Assembly (NCBI RefSeq): GCF_007992095.1
Contig: NZ_BJZP01000006.1
Span: 62,001-126,000 of the forward strand
Direction: 5' to 3'
From: Paenirhizobium naphthalenivorans
Lineage (GTDB): Bacteria > Pseudomonadota > Alphaproteobacteria > Rhizobiales > Rhizobiaceae
Length of the DNA stretch: 64,000 nucleotides
This document shows positions 34,845 through 43,956 of the stretch, one piece after another (within the stretch, counting starts at the first letter, position 1; each line of letters starts with the position of its first letter). The notes beneath the pieces are model-generated. The model was not told where the DNA came from. It did not search any database and worked only from the letters and a program-made list of their open reading frames with translations. Position numbers and translations under genes: made by a program.

Positions 34845-35744
34845 ATGCGCGTGCTTAGGCATCGCGCGGGCGGTCGGGGGCAATCAGCCCCCGCCGTTGC
34901 GGCCCGACGCTGGCTGACCGACTGGGGCCCCGCACTTCCGCTGATCGGGTTGGGCCTTGGCGTATTGGTGGTACCCTGCGCGGTGATCTTGCGTGCCAGT
35001 TTCGCCGAGCCTGCCGGCGGCGGTGTGACGCTGGCGAACTGGATCTCGGTTCTGGGTGGCCGTTCTGCCCGGACGGCGATCGGCAACAGCCTGGCGCTGG
35101 CGGTGGTGGTGGCCACGATCGCGCTGATCGTCGGCGGCCCGCTGGCCTGGAGCCTGGCCCGCATGGCGCGGGGCTGGCGTGCGCTGAATCTCGGGCTGCT
35201 GACGGTGGCCAATAATTTTTCGGGCATAGGCCTGGCGTTTGGCTATGTGGCGGCGCTTGGCAGCTACGGAATGATCACGCTCGGGCTGAAGGCCTTGGGG
35301 GTCGGCGCAACGCCGCCTGCGCCCACAAGCTTCTGGGGGCTGGTCATCGCCTATGAATACGGCATTGTGCCGATGTTCGTGCTGTTGACCCTGCCCGCCA
35401 TGTCGTTGATCCGGGAGGAGTGGTGGGAAGCCTGCCAGTGCTGCGGCGCAGGTCGCCTGCAGTTCTGGCGCCACGTCGGGCTGCCGATGCTGGCGCCATT
35501 CCTGGGAGCGGGCTGGCTTCTGTGCTTCACCTGGGCCGTGGGGCTTTATGGGCTCCCGGTGGCGCTGCTGGGCTCAAGCCGTCCAACTTATCCGCTGATC
35601 ACCATCGACATGAGCCGGACAATGATGGGCTCGCTTTTTGGCAGCCAGCGCATGCCGGTGCTGGCCGCGGTGCTGATGATCCTTGCCGTCGGCTCGCTGT
35701 GGCTCTACCGGTGGCTTCTGAAACGGGGAACCAATTGGCTGTGA
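34845..35744 (+). CDS. ABC transporter permease (phosphonate module, first)
   Basis: A 299-residue membrane protein with about six to seven hydrophobic segments. The EAA-type loop EEWWEACQCCGAGRLQFWRHVGLPML is given by its ends. The frame is open far upstream, but the ATG at 34845, 4 bp after the binding-protein stop, is the sensible start. It overlaps the second permease by 4 bp. Confidence 0.87.
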   Translation: MRVLRHRAGGRGQSAPAVAARRWLTDWGPALPLIGLGLGVLVVPCAVILRASFAEPAGGGVTLANWISVLGGRSARTAIGNSLALAVVVATIALIVGGPLAWSLARMARGWRALNLGLLTVANNFSGIGLAFGYVAALGSYGMITLGLKALGVGATPPAPTSFWGLVIAYEYGIVPMFVLLTLPAMSLIREEWWEACQCCGAGRLQFWRHVGLPMLAPFLGAGWLLCFTWAVGLYGLPVALLGSSRPTYPLITIDMSRTMMGSLFGSQRMPVLAAVLMILAVGSLWLYRWLLKRGTNWL

Positions 35745-36547
35745 AACACTGGTCCCGTACGACTTTCCTGCTGCTGGTGGCGGCCTATATCGTGTTGCCG
35801 ATGGCGGCGACACTACTCTACTCGCTGGCCACCCGCTGGACGGCGCACCTGCTGCCTGACGGCTATACCCTGGCCCACTGGGCCGAGGGCTTTGCCGATG
35901 CGCGTTTCCGCGCGGTGCTTGTCCGCTCGCTGCTGCTGGCGCTGGCCGTAGCCTTGGCCGAGATCGCGCTGATCGTGCCCGCGCTTTACTGGCAAAGGGT
36001 CCATAACCCGGCGATCCGTGGCGTGCTGGAGCTTTTGGCGGCGATCCCCTTCGCCATCCCGGTTCTGGTGATCGCCTTCGGGCTGCTTCGGGCCACGGGC
36101 GACTATCTGCCCGGGCTGCAGGGGACGGTGGGGCTACTGTTTGCCGCCCATGTCGGCATCGCCTTTCCGTTCGTCTACTGGACGCTGGACAGTGCCATGG
36201 CCGCCGCCCGTGTCGAACACCTGTCCGAGGCCGCGCGCACCTGCGGCGCCTCGGCTTCGGCGACGCTGTGGCGGGTGATCCTGCCCAATATCGGCCCCGG
36301 TATTGCGGCGGGGCTGCTGATGGCCTTCGGTACCTCGTTCAACGAGATCGCCCTGGCCCAGATGCTGACCGGCAGTCGTTTTGAGACGGTCCAGCTCTAT
36401 CTTCTGAATATGTTGAAAAGCGCTGACGCTGATTACAATCTGCTGGCGGTGATGACGATCATCAACTTCGCCGTCACGCTGGCGCTGTCGGTTGGCGTCG
36501 TATGGCTGAACGGCAATCGCATTGCCACCGGAAAGGACAAGGCATGA
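35741..36547 (+). CDS. ABC transporter permease (phosphonate module, second)
   Basis: A 268-residue permease starting at a GTG that overlaps the previous stop (GTGA). About six membrane spans are visible. The EAA loop is EAARTCGASASATLWRVILPNI near residue 160, and FGTSFNEIALAQMLTG follows. Its stop overlaps the ATPase ATG. Confidence 0.87.
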   Translation: MKHWSRTTFLLLVAAYIVLPMAATLLYSLATRWTAHLLPDGYTLAHWAEGFADARFRAVLVRSLLLALAVALAEIALIVPALYWQRVHNPAIRGVLELLAAIPFAIPVLVIAFGLLRATGDYLPGLQGTVGLLFAAHVGIAFPFVYWTLDSAMAAARVEHLSEAARTCGASASATLWRVILPNIGPGIAAGLLMAFGTSFNEIALAQMLTGSRFETVQLYLLNMLKSADADYNLLAVMTIINFAVTLALSVGVVWLNGNRIATGKDKA

Positions 36548-37578
36548 GTACCCCGATCCGCATTCGCGGCATCACCAAGGCCTTCAACGGCAAGCCCGCG
36601 CTGCGGGGCATCGACCTCGATATCGCAGCGGGCGAGATGATCGCGCTGTTGGGCAGTTCCGGCTGCGGCAAGACCACCCTGCTGCGCACCATCGCGGGGC
36701 TCACCACGCCGGATGCCGGACAGGTCCTGTTCGGCGATACTGACGTAACCCCCTTGCCGGTGCAGCAACGCCACATCGGCATGGTGTTTCAGGGCTACGC
36801 GCTGTTTCCCAACATGACAGTGCGGCAAAACATCGGCTTTCCGCTGAAGATCGCGGGCGAGACACCCGCCCACATCACCGCTTGCGTCGACGAGCTGCTG
36901 CACCTGACCGGCCTGACCGAGCGCGCCGACCACCACCCAAACCAGTTGTCGGGCGGTCAGCAGCAACGCACCGCGCTGGCGCGGGCGTTGGCCCCCAACC
37001 CGCGCGTGCTGTTGCTGGACGAACCCCTTTCCGCGCTCGACGCACTGGTGCGTGACCGGCTGCGCGACCAGATTCGCCGAATCCAGCAGCGGGTCGGTAT
37101 CACCGCCATCCTTGTCACCCACGACCAGGCCGAGGCGCTGGCTGTCGCCGATCGGGTGGTGGTGATGCAGGGCGGCGAGATCGAGCAGATTGCCCGTCCG
37201 GAAGAGCTGTACGACCGCCCCGCCTCGGAGTTCGCCGCACGTTTCATCGGCGCGCGCAACCGCATCACCCTGACCCCGCGCGAGGGGCGGCTGCGACTTG
37301 ATCCGTTCCTGTCCCTGCCGGTCGAGACCGGGGGGCCGGTGAACCTTTACATTCGTTCCGAGGATCTGGTGCTCTGCCCGCCGGGTGAGGGGCTGCCCGC
37401 CCGGATCGAGGCGCGCCTGTTTCAGGGCCAGACCACGCGGCTTTACGTCCAGGCCGAGGGGCCGGAGGGCGCGCTGGAGCTGCGCCTCGACGCGCCCAGC
37501 AGGGATTTGCGCGGCCTGCGGCCGGGTGAAACCGTCCATGTGAATTTTCGCCCCGAGGATGTCCATGTCTTTGCCTGA
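36544..37578 (+). CDS. ABC transporter ATPase (phosphonate module, PhnT-like)
   Basis: A 344-residue ATPase. Walker A is GSSGCGKTTLLRTIAGL near residue 37, the signature LSGGQQQRTALARAL, Walker B LLLDEPLSALDALV, and VTHDQAEALAVAD carries the H-loop. A C-terminal regulatory TOBE-like region follows. Start at the ATG overlapping the permease stop. Its 3' end overlaps the hydrolase gene by 20 bp. Confidence 0.92.
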   Translation: MSTPIRIRGITKAFNGKPALRGIDLDIAAGEMIALLGSSGCGKTTLLRTIAGLTTPDAGQVLFGDTDVTPLPVQQRHIGMVFQGYALFPNMTVRQNIGFPLKIAGETPAHITACVDELLHLTGLTERADHHPNQLSGGQQQRTALARALAPNPRVLLLDEPLSALDALVRDRLRDQIRRIQQRVGITAILVTHDQAEALAVADRVVVMQGGEIEQIARPEELYDRPASEFAARFIGARNRITLTPREGRLRLDPFLSLPVETGGPVNLYIRSEDLVLCPPGEGLPARIEARLFQGQTTRLYVQAEGPEGALELRLDAPSRDLRGLRPGETVHVNFRPEDVHVFA

Positions 37579-39097
37579 TACTGCGCCGACCCATTCGCCC
37601 GCCCGCCCGAATGTTCTGTTCATCACCGTCGATCAGTGGCGGGGCGACCTGATGCCCGGGGAGGGGGGGTGGTTTTCCACCCCCAACCTTGACGCGCTGA
37701 CGGCTGAGGGCGCGCGCTTTGCCGCCCACTACTGTCAGGCCTATCCCTGCGGGCCGGCACGGGCGGGGTTGGTGACCGGGCTTTACCCGCACAAGCACCG
37801 ATCCATCCAGAACGGCACACCGCTGGACGCGCGCCACCGCACCATCTTTCAGGCGGCGCGCGCTGCGGGGTATCGGCCGGCGCTGTTCGGCTATACCGAC
37901 ACCACCCCCGATCCGCGATCCCTGTCCGAAGGCGATCCGGCGCGGGGCGAATACGAAGGCATCGCCCCGGGGCTGGACGCGGGCTGTCTGCTGACCGAAA
38001 TGGCCCGCCCCTGGATCGCGCATCTGCTGGCGCGGGGATACGACATCGCCAATCCCGCGGCCGGCCGGCAGGGGGTGTTCGCCCAGGCCGCCTTTGGAGA
38101 GCCTGCGATCTTTGCCGCCGAGGATTCCGAAACCGCCTTTTTGACCGATCGGGTGTTGGGTCATCTGGCCACGCAGGGGGCTGAGCCCTTCTTCCTGCAT
38201 CTGTCCTATATCGCGCCGCATCCACCCTTTGCCGCCGCGCGCGACTGGCTGGAGCAGGTAGACCCCGAGGCCCTGCCGCCGCTCATGTCGCGCCGGACCA
38301 ACGAGACCGCCCATCCGCTGCTGGCGGCCTATCGCGACTGGCTCGACCTGTCCTCCTTCGCGCCGGGCCTGTCGGGGCCGGTAGCCGATGCGCCAGATTC
38401 GGTCGTGCGTACGATCCGCCAGGCCTATGCGGCGATGGGAGCCGAGGTGGATCATCACATCGGCCGCATCCTCGACCGGCTCAAGGCGACCGGCCAGTGG
38501 GAGAACACCATCGTCATCCTTTCGGGCGATCACGGCGAGCAGATGTTCGAGCACGGCCTGCTGGGTAAGCTTGGATGGTATGACGGCTCGGCGCGGATCC
38601 CGCTGGTGATCCGCACTCCCGGCGGTGTGGCCGGGCAGCGGGTGACGCACTTCACCCAGTCGATCGACATCTTTCCGACGCTGGTCGACCTGCTGGAGCT
38701 GGAAAGGGATGCAAACCTCGACGGGCAAAGCCTGTTGCCCTTCCTGCGCGGAGCCGATCCCGTGGAGTGGCGCGACGCGGCATTCTGGAGCCACGATTTC
38801 CGCAACCTGCGCGACCAGACGGCCGAGCGTCGCTTCGGCCTGCCGTCGCGGCTGTGCAACCTGCACGTCGTGCGCACCGAACGGTTCAAATACGTCCACT
38901 TCCCCGCCCTGCCGCCGGTGCTGTATGACCTGACGCACGATCCGGCTGAGGAAATCGACCTTGCCGACGATCCTGCCGCCCGGTCCTTGCGTGCCGAGGG
39001 AGTGGAGCGCTTGCTGAACCTGAGGTTGAGGCATGAGGATGAGACGCTGTCCTGTCTTCAGGCGATTGACGGAACACTGTATGGCAGCCGCAGCTGA
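37559..39097 (+). CDS. Phosphonate monoester hydrolase / arylsulfatase-family enzyme
   Basis: A 512-residue alkaline-phosphatase-superfamily hydrolase, the length of characterised rhizobial and Burkholderia phosphonate monoester hydrolases. Visible features are NVLFITVDQWRGD (metal Asp), the formylglycine motif CGPAR within AYPCGPARAGLVTGLY, HRSIQNGTPLD, GDHGEQMFEHGLLGK (metal Asp/His) and RFKYVHFPALPPVLYDLTHDP. No signal peptide is seen, so it should be cytoplasmic. In this operon it could free 2-aminoethylphosphonate from phosphonate mono- or diesters before oxidation. An arylsulfatase role cannot be excluded. Confidence 0.83.
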   Translation: MSMSLPDTAPTHSPARPNVLFITVDQWRGDLMPGEGGWFSTPNLDALTAEGARFAAHYCQAYPCGPARAGLVTGLYPHKHRSIQNGTPLDARHRTIFQAARAAGYRPALFGYTDTTPDPRSLSEGDPARGEYEGIAPGLDAGCLLTEMARPWIAHLLARGYDIANPAAGRQGVFAQAAFGEPAIFAAEDSETAFLTDRVLGHLATQGAEPFFLHLSYIAPHPPFAAARDWLEQVDPEALPPLMSRRTNETAHPLLAAYRDWLDLSSFAPGLSGPVADAPDSVVRTIRQAYAAMGAEVDHHIGRILDRLKATGQWENTIVILSGDHGEQMFEHGLLGKLGWYDGSARIPLVIRTPGGVAGQRVTHFTQSIDIFPTLVDLLELERDANLDGQSLLPFLRGADPVEWRDAAFWSHDFRNLRDQTAERRFGLPSRLCNLHVVRTERFKYVHFPALPPVLYDLTHDPAEEIDLADDPAARSLRAEGVERLLNLRLRHEDETLSCLQAIDGTLYGSRS

Positions 39098-39198
39098 AAG
39101 ATCGCCGCCGCGGTGACCGCCCTGCCGTCTTTCAAACGGCGACCCGCGTCGTGCCGGTTTCTTTGATTATGATGAGATGGATCGGCGATGCAGACTTA

Positions 39199-39232
39199 CC
39201 GGCTTCGGGCCAAGGATAGGGCCCGAAGCCGG
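39199..39232. terminator. Hairpin after the phosphonate operon
   Basis: CCGGCTTCGGGCC (39199-39211) and its exact complement (39220-39232) form a 13-bp stem with an 8-nt loop about 100 bp after the hydrolase stop. Confidence 0.65.
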
Positions 39233-39669
39233 CGATCAGGCCACCTGAAGATGGGTGATCTCGCTCCGCATCCGCATGCCGCATGGTCGGCGCTTAGCTT
39301 GTCGGAGGGCCGTGACGCGGGGCGAGAGCCTTGTCCTTTCAGAAGCTTTCAGATCAAGCTGCCTTGCGGCCTTGGTATTGCGGCGCCTTTGCGCCAGAGC
39401 GTGAAGGGCGAAGCCATACTGACTGACGGCTCGCAAACCCGCTTTCGACATGCTCAAGCGTGCAAGACCAGCAATATCCGTTCCTCGAAAGCGAAAGCGC
39501 TCCGCATGGTCCGATGAATGCGCCAGGTCAACCTTCGGCCGAAGGCGATCGCCCTGGACACAACCCAGCCTTGATCTGGGTCAATACCGATGGTAGCGTG
39601 CTCGTGTCGAACAGCTAGTCGAGCAGGCTGGCCGCGCCAGCCGGCTAAAACGCTCGGAAGGGGCCGAAT
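39233..39669. other. Intergenic stretch, no recognisable gene
   Basis: About 440 bp before the FIST gene. Short open frames exist on both strands, but none shows a recognisable motif or ribosome binding site. It may be decayed coding sequence at the boundary of two acquired modules. Confidence 0.35.
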
Positions 39670-40830
39670 ATGGAACCGCAACCTCACATACGGAGCGGTC
39701 AATCCTGCGCCCCAGACGCACGTGAGGCAGTCCGCGCCTTTCACGCCGCTGTGCAGCAGCCGAATGTGGCCTTCGTGCTTTTCTTCTGCTCCAGCGAATA
39801 CGATTTGTCCGAGATGGCTGAAGAAATGCGGCGGCTGTTCGCGGGGGTCCAGGTCGTCGGCTGCACGACGGCTGGTGAAATCGGGCCGGCGGGATATAGG
39901 GACAACAGTCTCTCGGGCGCGAGCTTTCCGGCCGGAGATTTTCGCGTCGCCACCGGACTTGTCGAGCGCCTGCAGGACTTCGACTCCATACAGGGCAGGG
40001 CTTTCGTGACGGATGTCCTTGGTAGACTGGAGGGCGCCGCTCCGCAGGCGAATGCGGCCAACAGTTTCGCACTGCTGCTGATCGATGGCCTCTCCGTACG
40101 CGAAGAGCCCGTGACACATGTTCTGCAGAGTGCGCTAGGCAGCTTGCCACTGGTCGGGGGATCGGCTGGCGATGGCCTGAAGTTCGGCCGGACGCAGGTC
40201 TATTTTGATGGCGCTTTTCACTCCGACAGTGCCGTTCTTGCTGTAGTCACCACACCTCTACCCTTCAGGTTGTTCAAGACGCAGCATTTTGCCGCGACAA
40301 ACGAGAGAATGGTCGTGACCGCGGCGGACCCCGCGCGGCGCATCGTCATGGAGATCAATGGTCGGCCGGCGGCCGAGGAATACGCTCGTATCCTGCGCCT
40401 TGATGCCAATGGCCTCGACCCCATGCGCTTCGCGGTTTCACCGGTCGTGGTGATGATCGATGGAACCAGCTACGTCAGATCGATCCAGAAGGCCAATCCC
40501 GATGGCAGTCTGTCTTTCTTTTGCGCCATCGACAACGGGCTGGTTCTACGGGTGGCCAAGGGGGTCGATCTCGTCAGGAATCTGAATGAGCAATTGGCTG
40601 AGATCCGGGCGGAAATCGGCGCCCCTGAGATCACCGTCGGTTTCGACTGCATCCTTCGGAAACTGGAGATTTTCTCCGGCCCCTCGAAGGACTGTATTTC
40701 CGAGCTTTTTAAGGAGAACCGGGTGGTCGGCTTCAACACCTATGGTGAACAATTCAACGGTGTGCATGTCAATCAGACGCTGGTAGGCGTTGCCATTGGT
40801 GCTGCCGCGGAGGGAAACAGCCATGCCTGA
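39670..40830 (+). CDS. FIST-domain sensor protein (FIST-N plus FIST-C)
   Basis: A 386-residue protein. The FIST N-terminal domain covers about residues 25-215 (VAFVLFFCSSEYD, VVGCTTAGEIGPAGYRDNSLSGASF, PLVGGSAGDGLKFGRTQVYFDG). The C-terminal domain covers about 220-375 (NGRPAAEEYARIL, TVGFDCILRKLE, VVGFNTYGEQFNGVHVNQTLVGVAIG). FIST domains bind small ligands; NosP-type members bind heme and sense nitric oxide. It overlaps the following diguanylate cyclase by 8 bp, a typical arrangement in which the FIST protein controls c-di-GMP synthesis. Confidence 0.88.
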   Translation: MEPQPHIRSGQSCAPDAREAVRAFHAAVQQPNVAFVLFFCSSEYDLSEMAEEMRRLFAGVQVVGCTTAGEIGPAGYRDNSLSGASFPAGDFRVATGLVERLQDFDSIQGRAFVTDVLGRLEGAAPQANAANSFALLLIDGLSVREEPVTHVLQSALGSLPLVGGSAGDGLKFGRTQVYFDGAFHSDSAVLAVVTTPLPFRLFKTQHFAATNERMVVTAADPARRIVMEINGRPAAEEYARILRLDANGLDPMRFAVSPVVVMIDGTSYVRSIQKANPDGSLSFFCAIDNGLVLRVAKGVDLVRNLNEQLAEIRAEIGAPEITVGFDCILRKLEIFSGPSKDCISELFKENRVVGFNTYGEQFNGVHVNQTLVGVAIGAAAEGNSHA

Positions 40831-42016
40831 GCCCGAGGCGGTCGCTCCAAGCGCGAACGAGTTGGCGCTTGAGAAAGAAGTCGCGCGTCTGAACAAAATT
40901 ATTTTGGCGCTGATGGACAGGGCCGAGCGGAGCGCCAGCGCCCAATACTCTGAATATGGACAGTTCCAGACGACAGTCCTGCTGGAGGACCAGATACGCC
41001 TGCGCACCGCAGAATTGACGGCGGCTCTCGCTGAAATCGAGAAGGCCAATCGTGCGCTCAGCTTTTCCGAGGCCAGATTTCGCGGGGTGGTGAGCCAGTC
41101 CATCGTCGGCATCGCCATCGTCGAGGATGGAAAGTTCAGCTACACCAACGCCAAGTTCAACCAGATATTCGGATACACAGCCGACGAGATACGACAGATC
41201 GCACCGGCCGACACGGTTTCGGTGGAGGACAGAGCCGCGGTCGCGGAAAGTATCCGTCACAGATTGACCGGCGAGCTCAATGAGGCCGACTACGGATTCC
41301 GCGGCTTGCGCAAGGACGGCGCCATTATAGATTTGGAGATGCACGGCAGTGTGCTGGAGGTGGATGGCAAGCGTTTGCTGATCAGCGTGCTTCTCGATGT
41401 CACGGATCGCGTTCGCGCCGCACGCGAACTGGAGGCTCTGCAGGAGGCGCTGCGCGAGCAATCGATCCACGACAGCCTGACGGGTCTCTACAACCGCTAT
41501 CATCTCGAGGATTTTCTGGATCGGGAACTCACCGCGGCCGGGCGCGCCGGCGGTTCCGTCAGCGTGGTCATGATGGATGTTGATCACTTCAAGGCGGTGA
41601 ACGACCACTACGGACACCTTGCCGGAGACGAGGTTCTACGGGCATTTGGCGATGTGATGAAACAGCATGTACGTGGCAGCGACATGTGTTGCCGCTTCGG
41701 CGGCGAGGAATTCCTGCTGGTTCTGCCGGGAAGCAGTCAGGACGTCGCGGCGCAACGGGCCGAAGGACTGCGTCGCGCGTTGGCCGCAACCCGTGTCGTC
41801 TACAATGGAGAACCGATCTCCGTGACCGCGTCATTTGGTGTCGCGACCTTCCCGCGGGATGGGGCCACCCTTGACCAGCTGGTCGCCGCCGCCGATGGCG
41901 CCTTGTACACGGCCAAGGCCACTGGGCGCGATCGCGTCTGCATCGGCAAGACCACGCGTTCGGGCGATGACTTGGAACCGGGTCGGGGGCATCAGACCAA
42001 GGCGGCAACGCCCTAA
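40823..42016 (+). CDS. Diguanylate cyclase (coiled coil-PAS-GGDEF)
   Basis: A 397-residue protein with no membrane segment. An N-terminal helical/coiled-coil part covers residues 10-85. A PAS domain covers about 90-205 (RFRGVVSQSIVGIAIVEDGKFSYTN by its ends, with the PAC end SVLLDVTDRVRAARE). The GGDEF domain covers about 230-385: DSLTGLYNRYHLE, MMDVDHFKAVNDHYGHLAGDEVL and the active loop RFGGEEF. It makes c-di-GMP from two GTP. It is translationally coupled to the FIST sensor. Confidence 0.9.
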   Translation: MPEPEAVAPSANELALEKEVARLNKIILALMDRAERSASAQYSEYGQFQTTVLLEDQIRLRTAELTAALAEIEKANRALSFSEARFRGVVSQSIVGIAIVEDGKFSYTNAKFNQIFGYTADEIRQIAPADTVSVEDRAAVAESIRHRLTGELNEADYGFRGLRKDGAIIDLEMHGSVLEVDGKRLLISVLLDVTDRVRAARELEALQEALREQSIHDSLTGLYNRYHLEDFLDRELTAAGRAGGSVSVVMMDVDHFKAVNDHYGHLAGDEVLRAFGDVMKQHVRGSDMCCRFGGEEFLLVLPGSSQDVAAQRAEGLRRALAATRVVYNGEPISVTASFGVATFPRDGATLDQLVAAADGALYTAKATGRDRVCIGKTTRSGDDLEPGRGHQTKAATP

Positions 42017-42121
42017 TCGGCCGCTGAACACCAAGTTACATGTTGCGCGGTCTTGGTGTACGGACCAAATTTCAACGTTTTGCATCTATGCGGTGTTGGT
42101 ACGGGAGATCATCAGTCAGAT

Positions 42122-42140
42122 GGGCTTTGTTGCAGCGATC
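42122..42140 (+). repeat. Left terminal inverted repeat of the IS element
   Basis: GGGCTTTGTTGCAGCGATC. It pairs with the complement of 43207-43225 at 17 of 19 positions. Confidence 0.8.
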
Positions 42141-42189
42141 TCGAGTTTGCTGATATCAGGCGATCGTTTTTGGTCGCAGGAAATTTTGG

Positions 42190-43170
42190 ATGCCGCATAA
42201 GCTCAATGAAGACCGTCGGCATAAGATACCCAAACAGAAATTCAAGGTCACGAACTGGGCTGCGTATAATGAAAGCCTTCGCCAACGTGGTGATTTAACC
42301 GTCTGGATAAGCGATGAGGCACTTTCTCAATGGTCAGCGTCGCGCCGGACGTCTCGGGGCGGCCAGCCGAAATATTCGGACCTGGCCATTACGATGTGCC
42401 TGACCCTGCGTGTTGTTTACGATCAGCCTTTGCGTCAAACCCAGGGCATGATGTGCAGTATCGCGAAACTGATGGGCGTTGAAACTGCCGTACCGGATTT
42501 CTCCACTTTGTCGCGCCGGGGCAAGGGGCTGGTATTGCCATCAAGGAGGCGGGGAACCATGCTGTCGGGGCCGGTCCATCTTGTGGTCGATAGCACGGGC
42601 CTGAAGGTGTTCGGTGAGGGCGAATGGCTGGAAAACAAGCACAAAATCAAAGTGAAGCGCAAGAGATGGCGCAAGCTTCACATTGGTCTTGATCTTGTTA
42701 GCGGAGAAATCATCTGCTCCGATCTGACCATGGACGATGTCGGAGATCCCACGGCCCTGCCAGGTCTCCTCGGCCAGATTGAGGTTCCCGTGGAGCGCTT
42801 TATCGCTGATGGCGCCTATGATGGTTCACCGAGCCGCAATCTGCTGGAAACACGCCTTGACGAGATCGTGGAGATCATTATTCCACCGCCCAAGACGGCA
42901 GTTCAAAGCCAGCAAGCAGCGCACAATCCAACGGTTCGCGATCGCCACATTGCCGAAATCGAGACCAGGGGCCGAATGACTTGGCAGAAATCCACCGGCT
43001 ATAATCGACGTAGCCGGATCGAGACCCAGATGGGCCGATGGAAAACCGTCATCGGGCCTAAACTCAAGGCACGGAACTTCGACAATCAGACGACAGAAAC
43101 AAAGATCGGCGTTCGTGTTCTCAACCAGATGTCTGAACTCGGCCGTCCGGAATTCAGGCGCGCGGCCTGA
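42190..43170 (+). CDS. IS5-family transposase (DDE)
   Basis: A 326-residue transposase. The catalytic triad is visible: DSTGLKVFGEGEW (first Asp), FIADGAYDGSPSR (second Asp) and RRSRIETQMGRWKTVIG (Glu). PKYSDLAITMCLTLR and PDFSTLSRR are typical of the IS903-like IS5 branch. It is intact and fills the element between the inverted repeats. Confidence 0.93.
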   Translation: MPHKLNEDRRHKIPKQKFKVTNWAAYNESLRQRGDLTVWISDEALSQWSASRRTSRGGQPKYSDLAITMCLTLRVVYDQPLRQTQGMMCSIAKLMGVETAVPDFSTLSRRGKGLVLPSRRRGTMLSGPVHLVVDSTGLKVFGEGEWLENKHKIKVKRKRWRKLHIGLDLVSGEIICSDLTMDDVGDPTALPGLLGQIEVPVERFIADGAYDGSPSRNLLETRLDEIVEIIIPPPKTAVQSQQAAHNPTVRDRHIAEIETRGRMTWQKSTGYNRRSRIETQMGRWKTVIGPKLKARNFDNQTTETKIGVRVLNQMSELGRPEFRRAA

Positions 43171-43206
43171 AGAATCCAACGGGTAGGGTTATCTCGTCTG
43201 CGGTCT

Positions 43207-43225
43207 GATCGCTGCAACACGGCCC
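43207..43225 (-). repeat. Right terminal inverted repeat of the IS element
   Basis: Its minus strand reads GGGCCGTGTTGCAGCGATC. The outer edge abuts the truncated TRAP gene. Confidence 0.8.
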
Positions 43226-43733
43226 CCTTGAAGTCATCGACGCTTTCGATCTTGAAATTATACCAACCGCCAGCCTCGCTATCCATCAGGCCGCAGGGAA
43301 TGGTGACGACGCCCTGCTTGGCGTAGATCTCGCTCCAGATTTCACGGCCGCCGCCGTCATACATCCAGCTCGTATAGGTGATGGCGTCGGGGCCGAAGGG
43401 AACGCCGCCGAAAAGCTGTACGGCGGGAAAACGGCCGGCGACATAGAGGGGCGAGGTATAGCCGGCATCAAGCGTTCCCTGCTGGACCGCGTCGAAGATC
43501 TGCAGCGGCGGCACGAGTTTGCCGGCGGAATAGACCTTGACCTTGAAGGCGCCGCCGGAGGCCGCGTTGAGCTGTTCGCCGAGGAATTCGGCATTGGTGC
43601 CGCTGGCGGGCATGGAGAGCGGCCACGCGCTCTGGATCTCGAGCTTGACGGTGTCGGCCTCTGCCGGCGCGGAAGCGGCAAGGCAGCCGAGCAGGGCGCC
43701 CGCCAGGGCGATGGTTCTGTTCACCGATGTCAT
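43226..43733 (-). pseudogene. TRAP transporter solute-binding protein (DctP-like), cut by the IS element
   Basis: The N-terminal half of a DctP-family binding protein remains. The signal peptide MTSVNRTIALAGALLGCLAASAPAEA is given by its ends, then VKLEIQSAWPLSMPASGTNAEFLGEQLNAASGG, YTSPLYVAGRFPAVQLFGGVPFG and MYDGGGREIWSEIY by landmarks. The protein stops at about residue 165 of a usual 350 at the IS right end. The missing half and the membrane genes of the transporter are not on the other side of the element. It lies beside the divergent-pointing AraC gene and may once have been part of that module. Confidence 0.82.
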
Positions 43734-43956
43734 ATGATGTCCCCTTTTTTGGATCGAATGCAGTCGCGCCGACCCGCGATACGGCTTCGACGACGGGTGA
43801 TGCGGTGAAGGCCACGGAGGGGCTTGCGGGCCTAGCGCAGCTTCGCCGGACAAAACGAGAGGGGCAGGTTTGCATTTGAGGACGCGGGCAGACAGTATCG
43901 GGTCCGCAAAACAGTTTTCCAGCGACGGCAAGGATGGAGGTCGCCTGGATGCGTGG

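Larger units (their letters stand above)
42122..43225 (+). mobile_element. IS5-family insertion sequence
   Basis: An element of about 1.1 kb with 19-bp terminal inverted repeats matching at 17 positions. It contains one transposase gene. No clear target duplication flanks it, and the sequence on its left is unrelated to the TRAP gene cut on its right. This suggests a deletion after insertion. Confidence 0.85.

Noticed and set aside
39188..39517. Short open frames between the phosphonate and FIST modules
   Set aside because: They overlap the terminator hairpin or lack ribosome sites and resemble no family I recognise.
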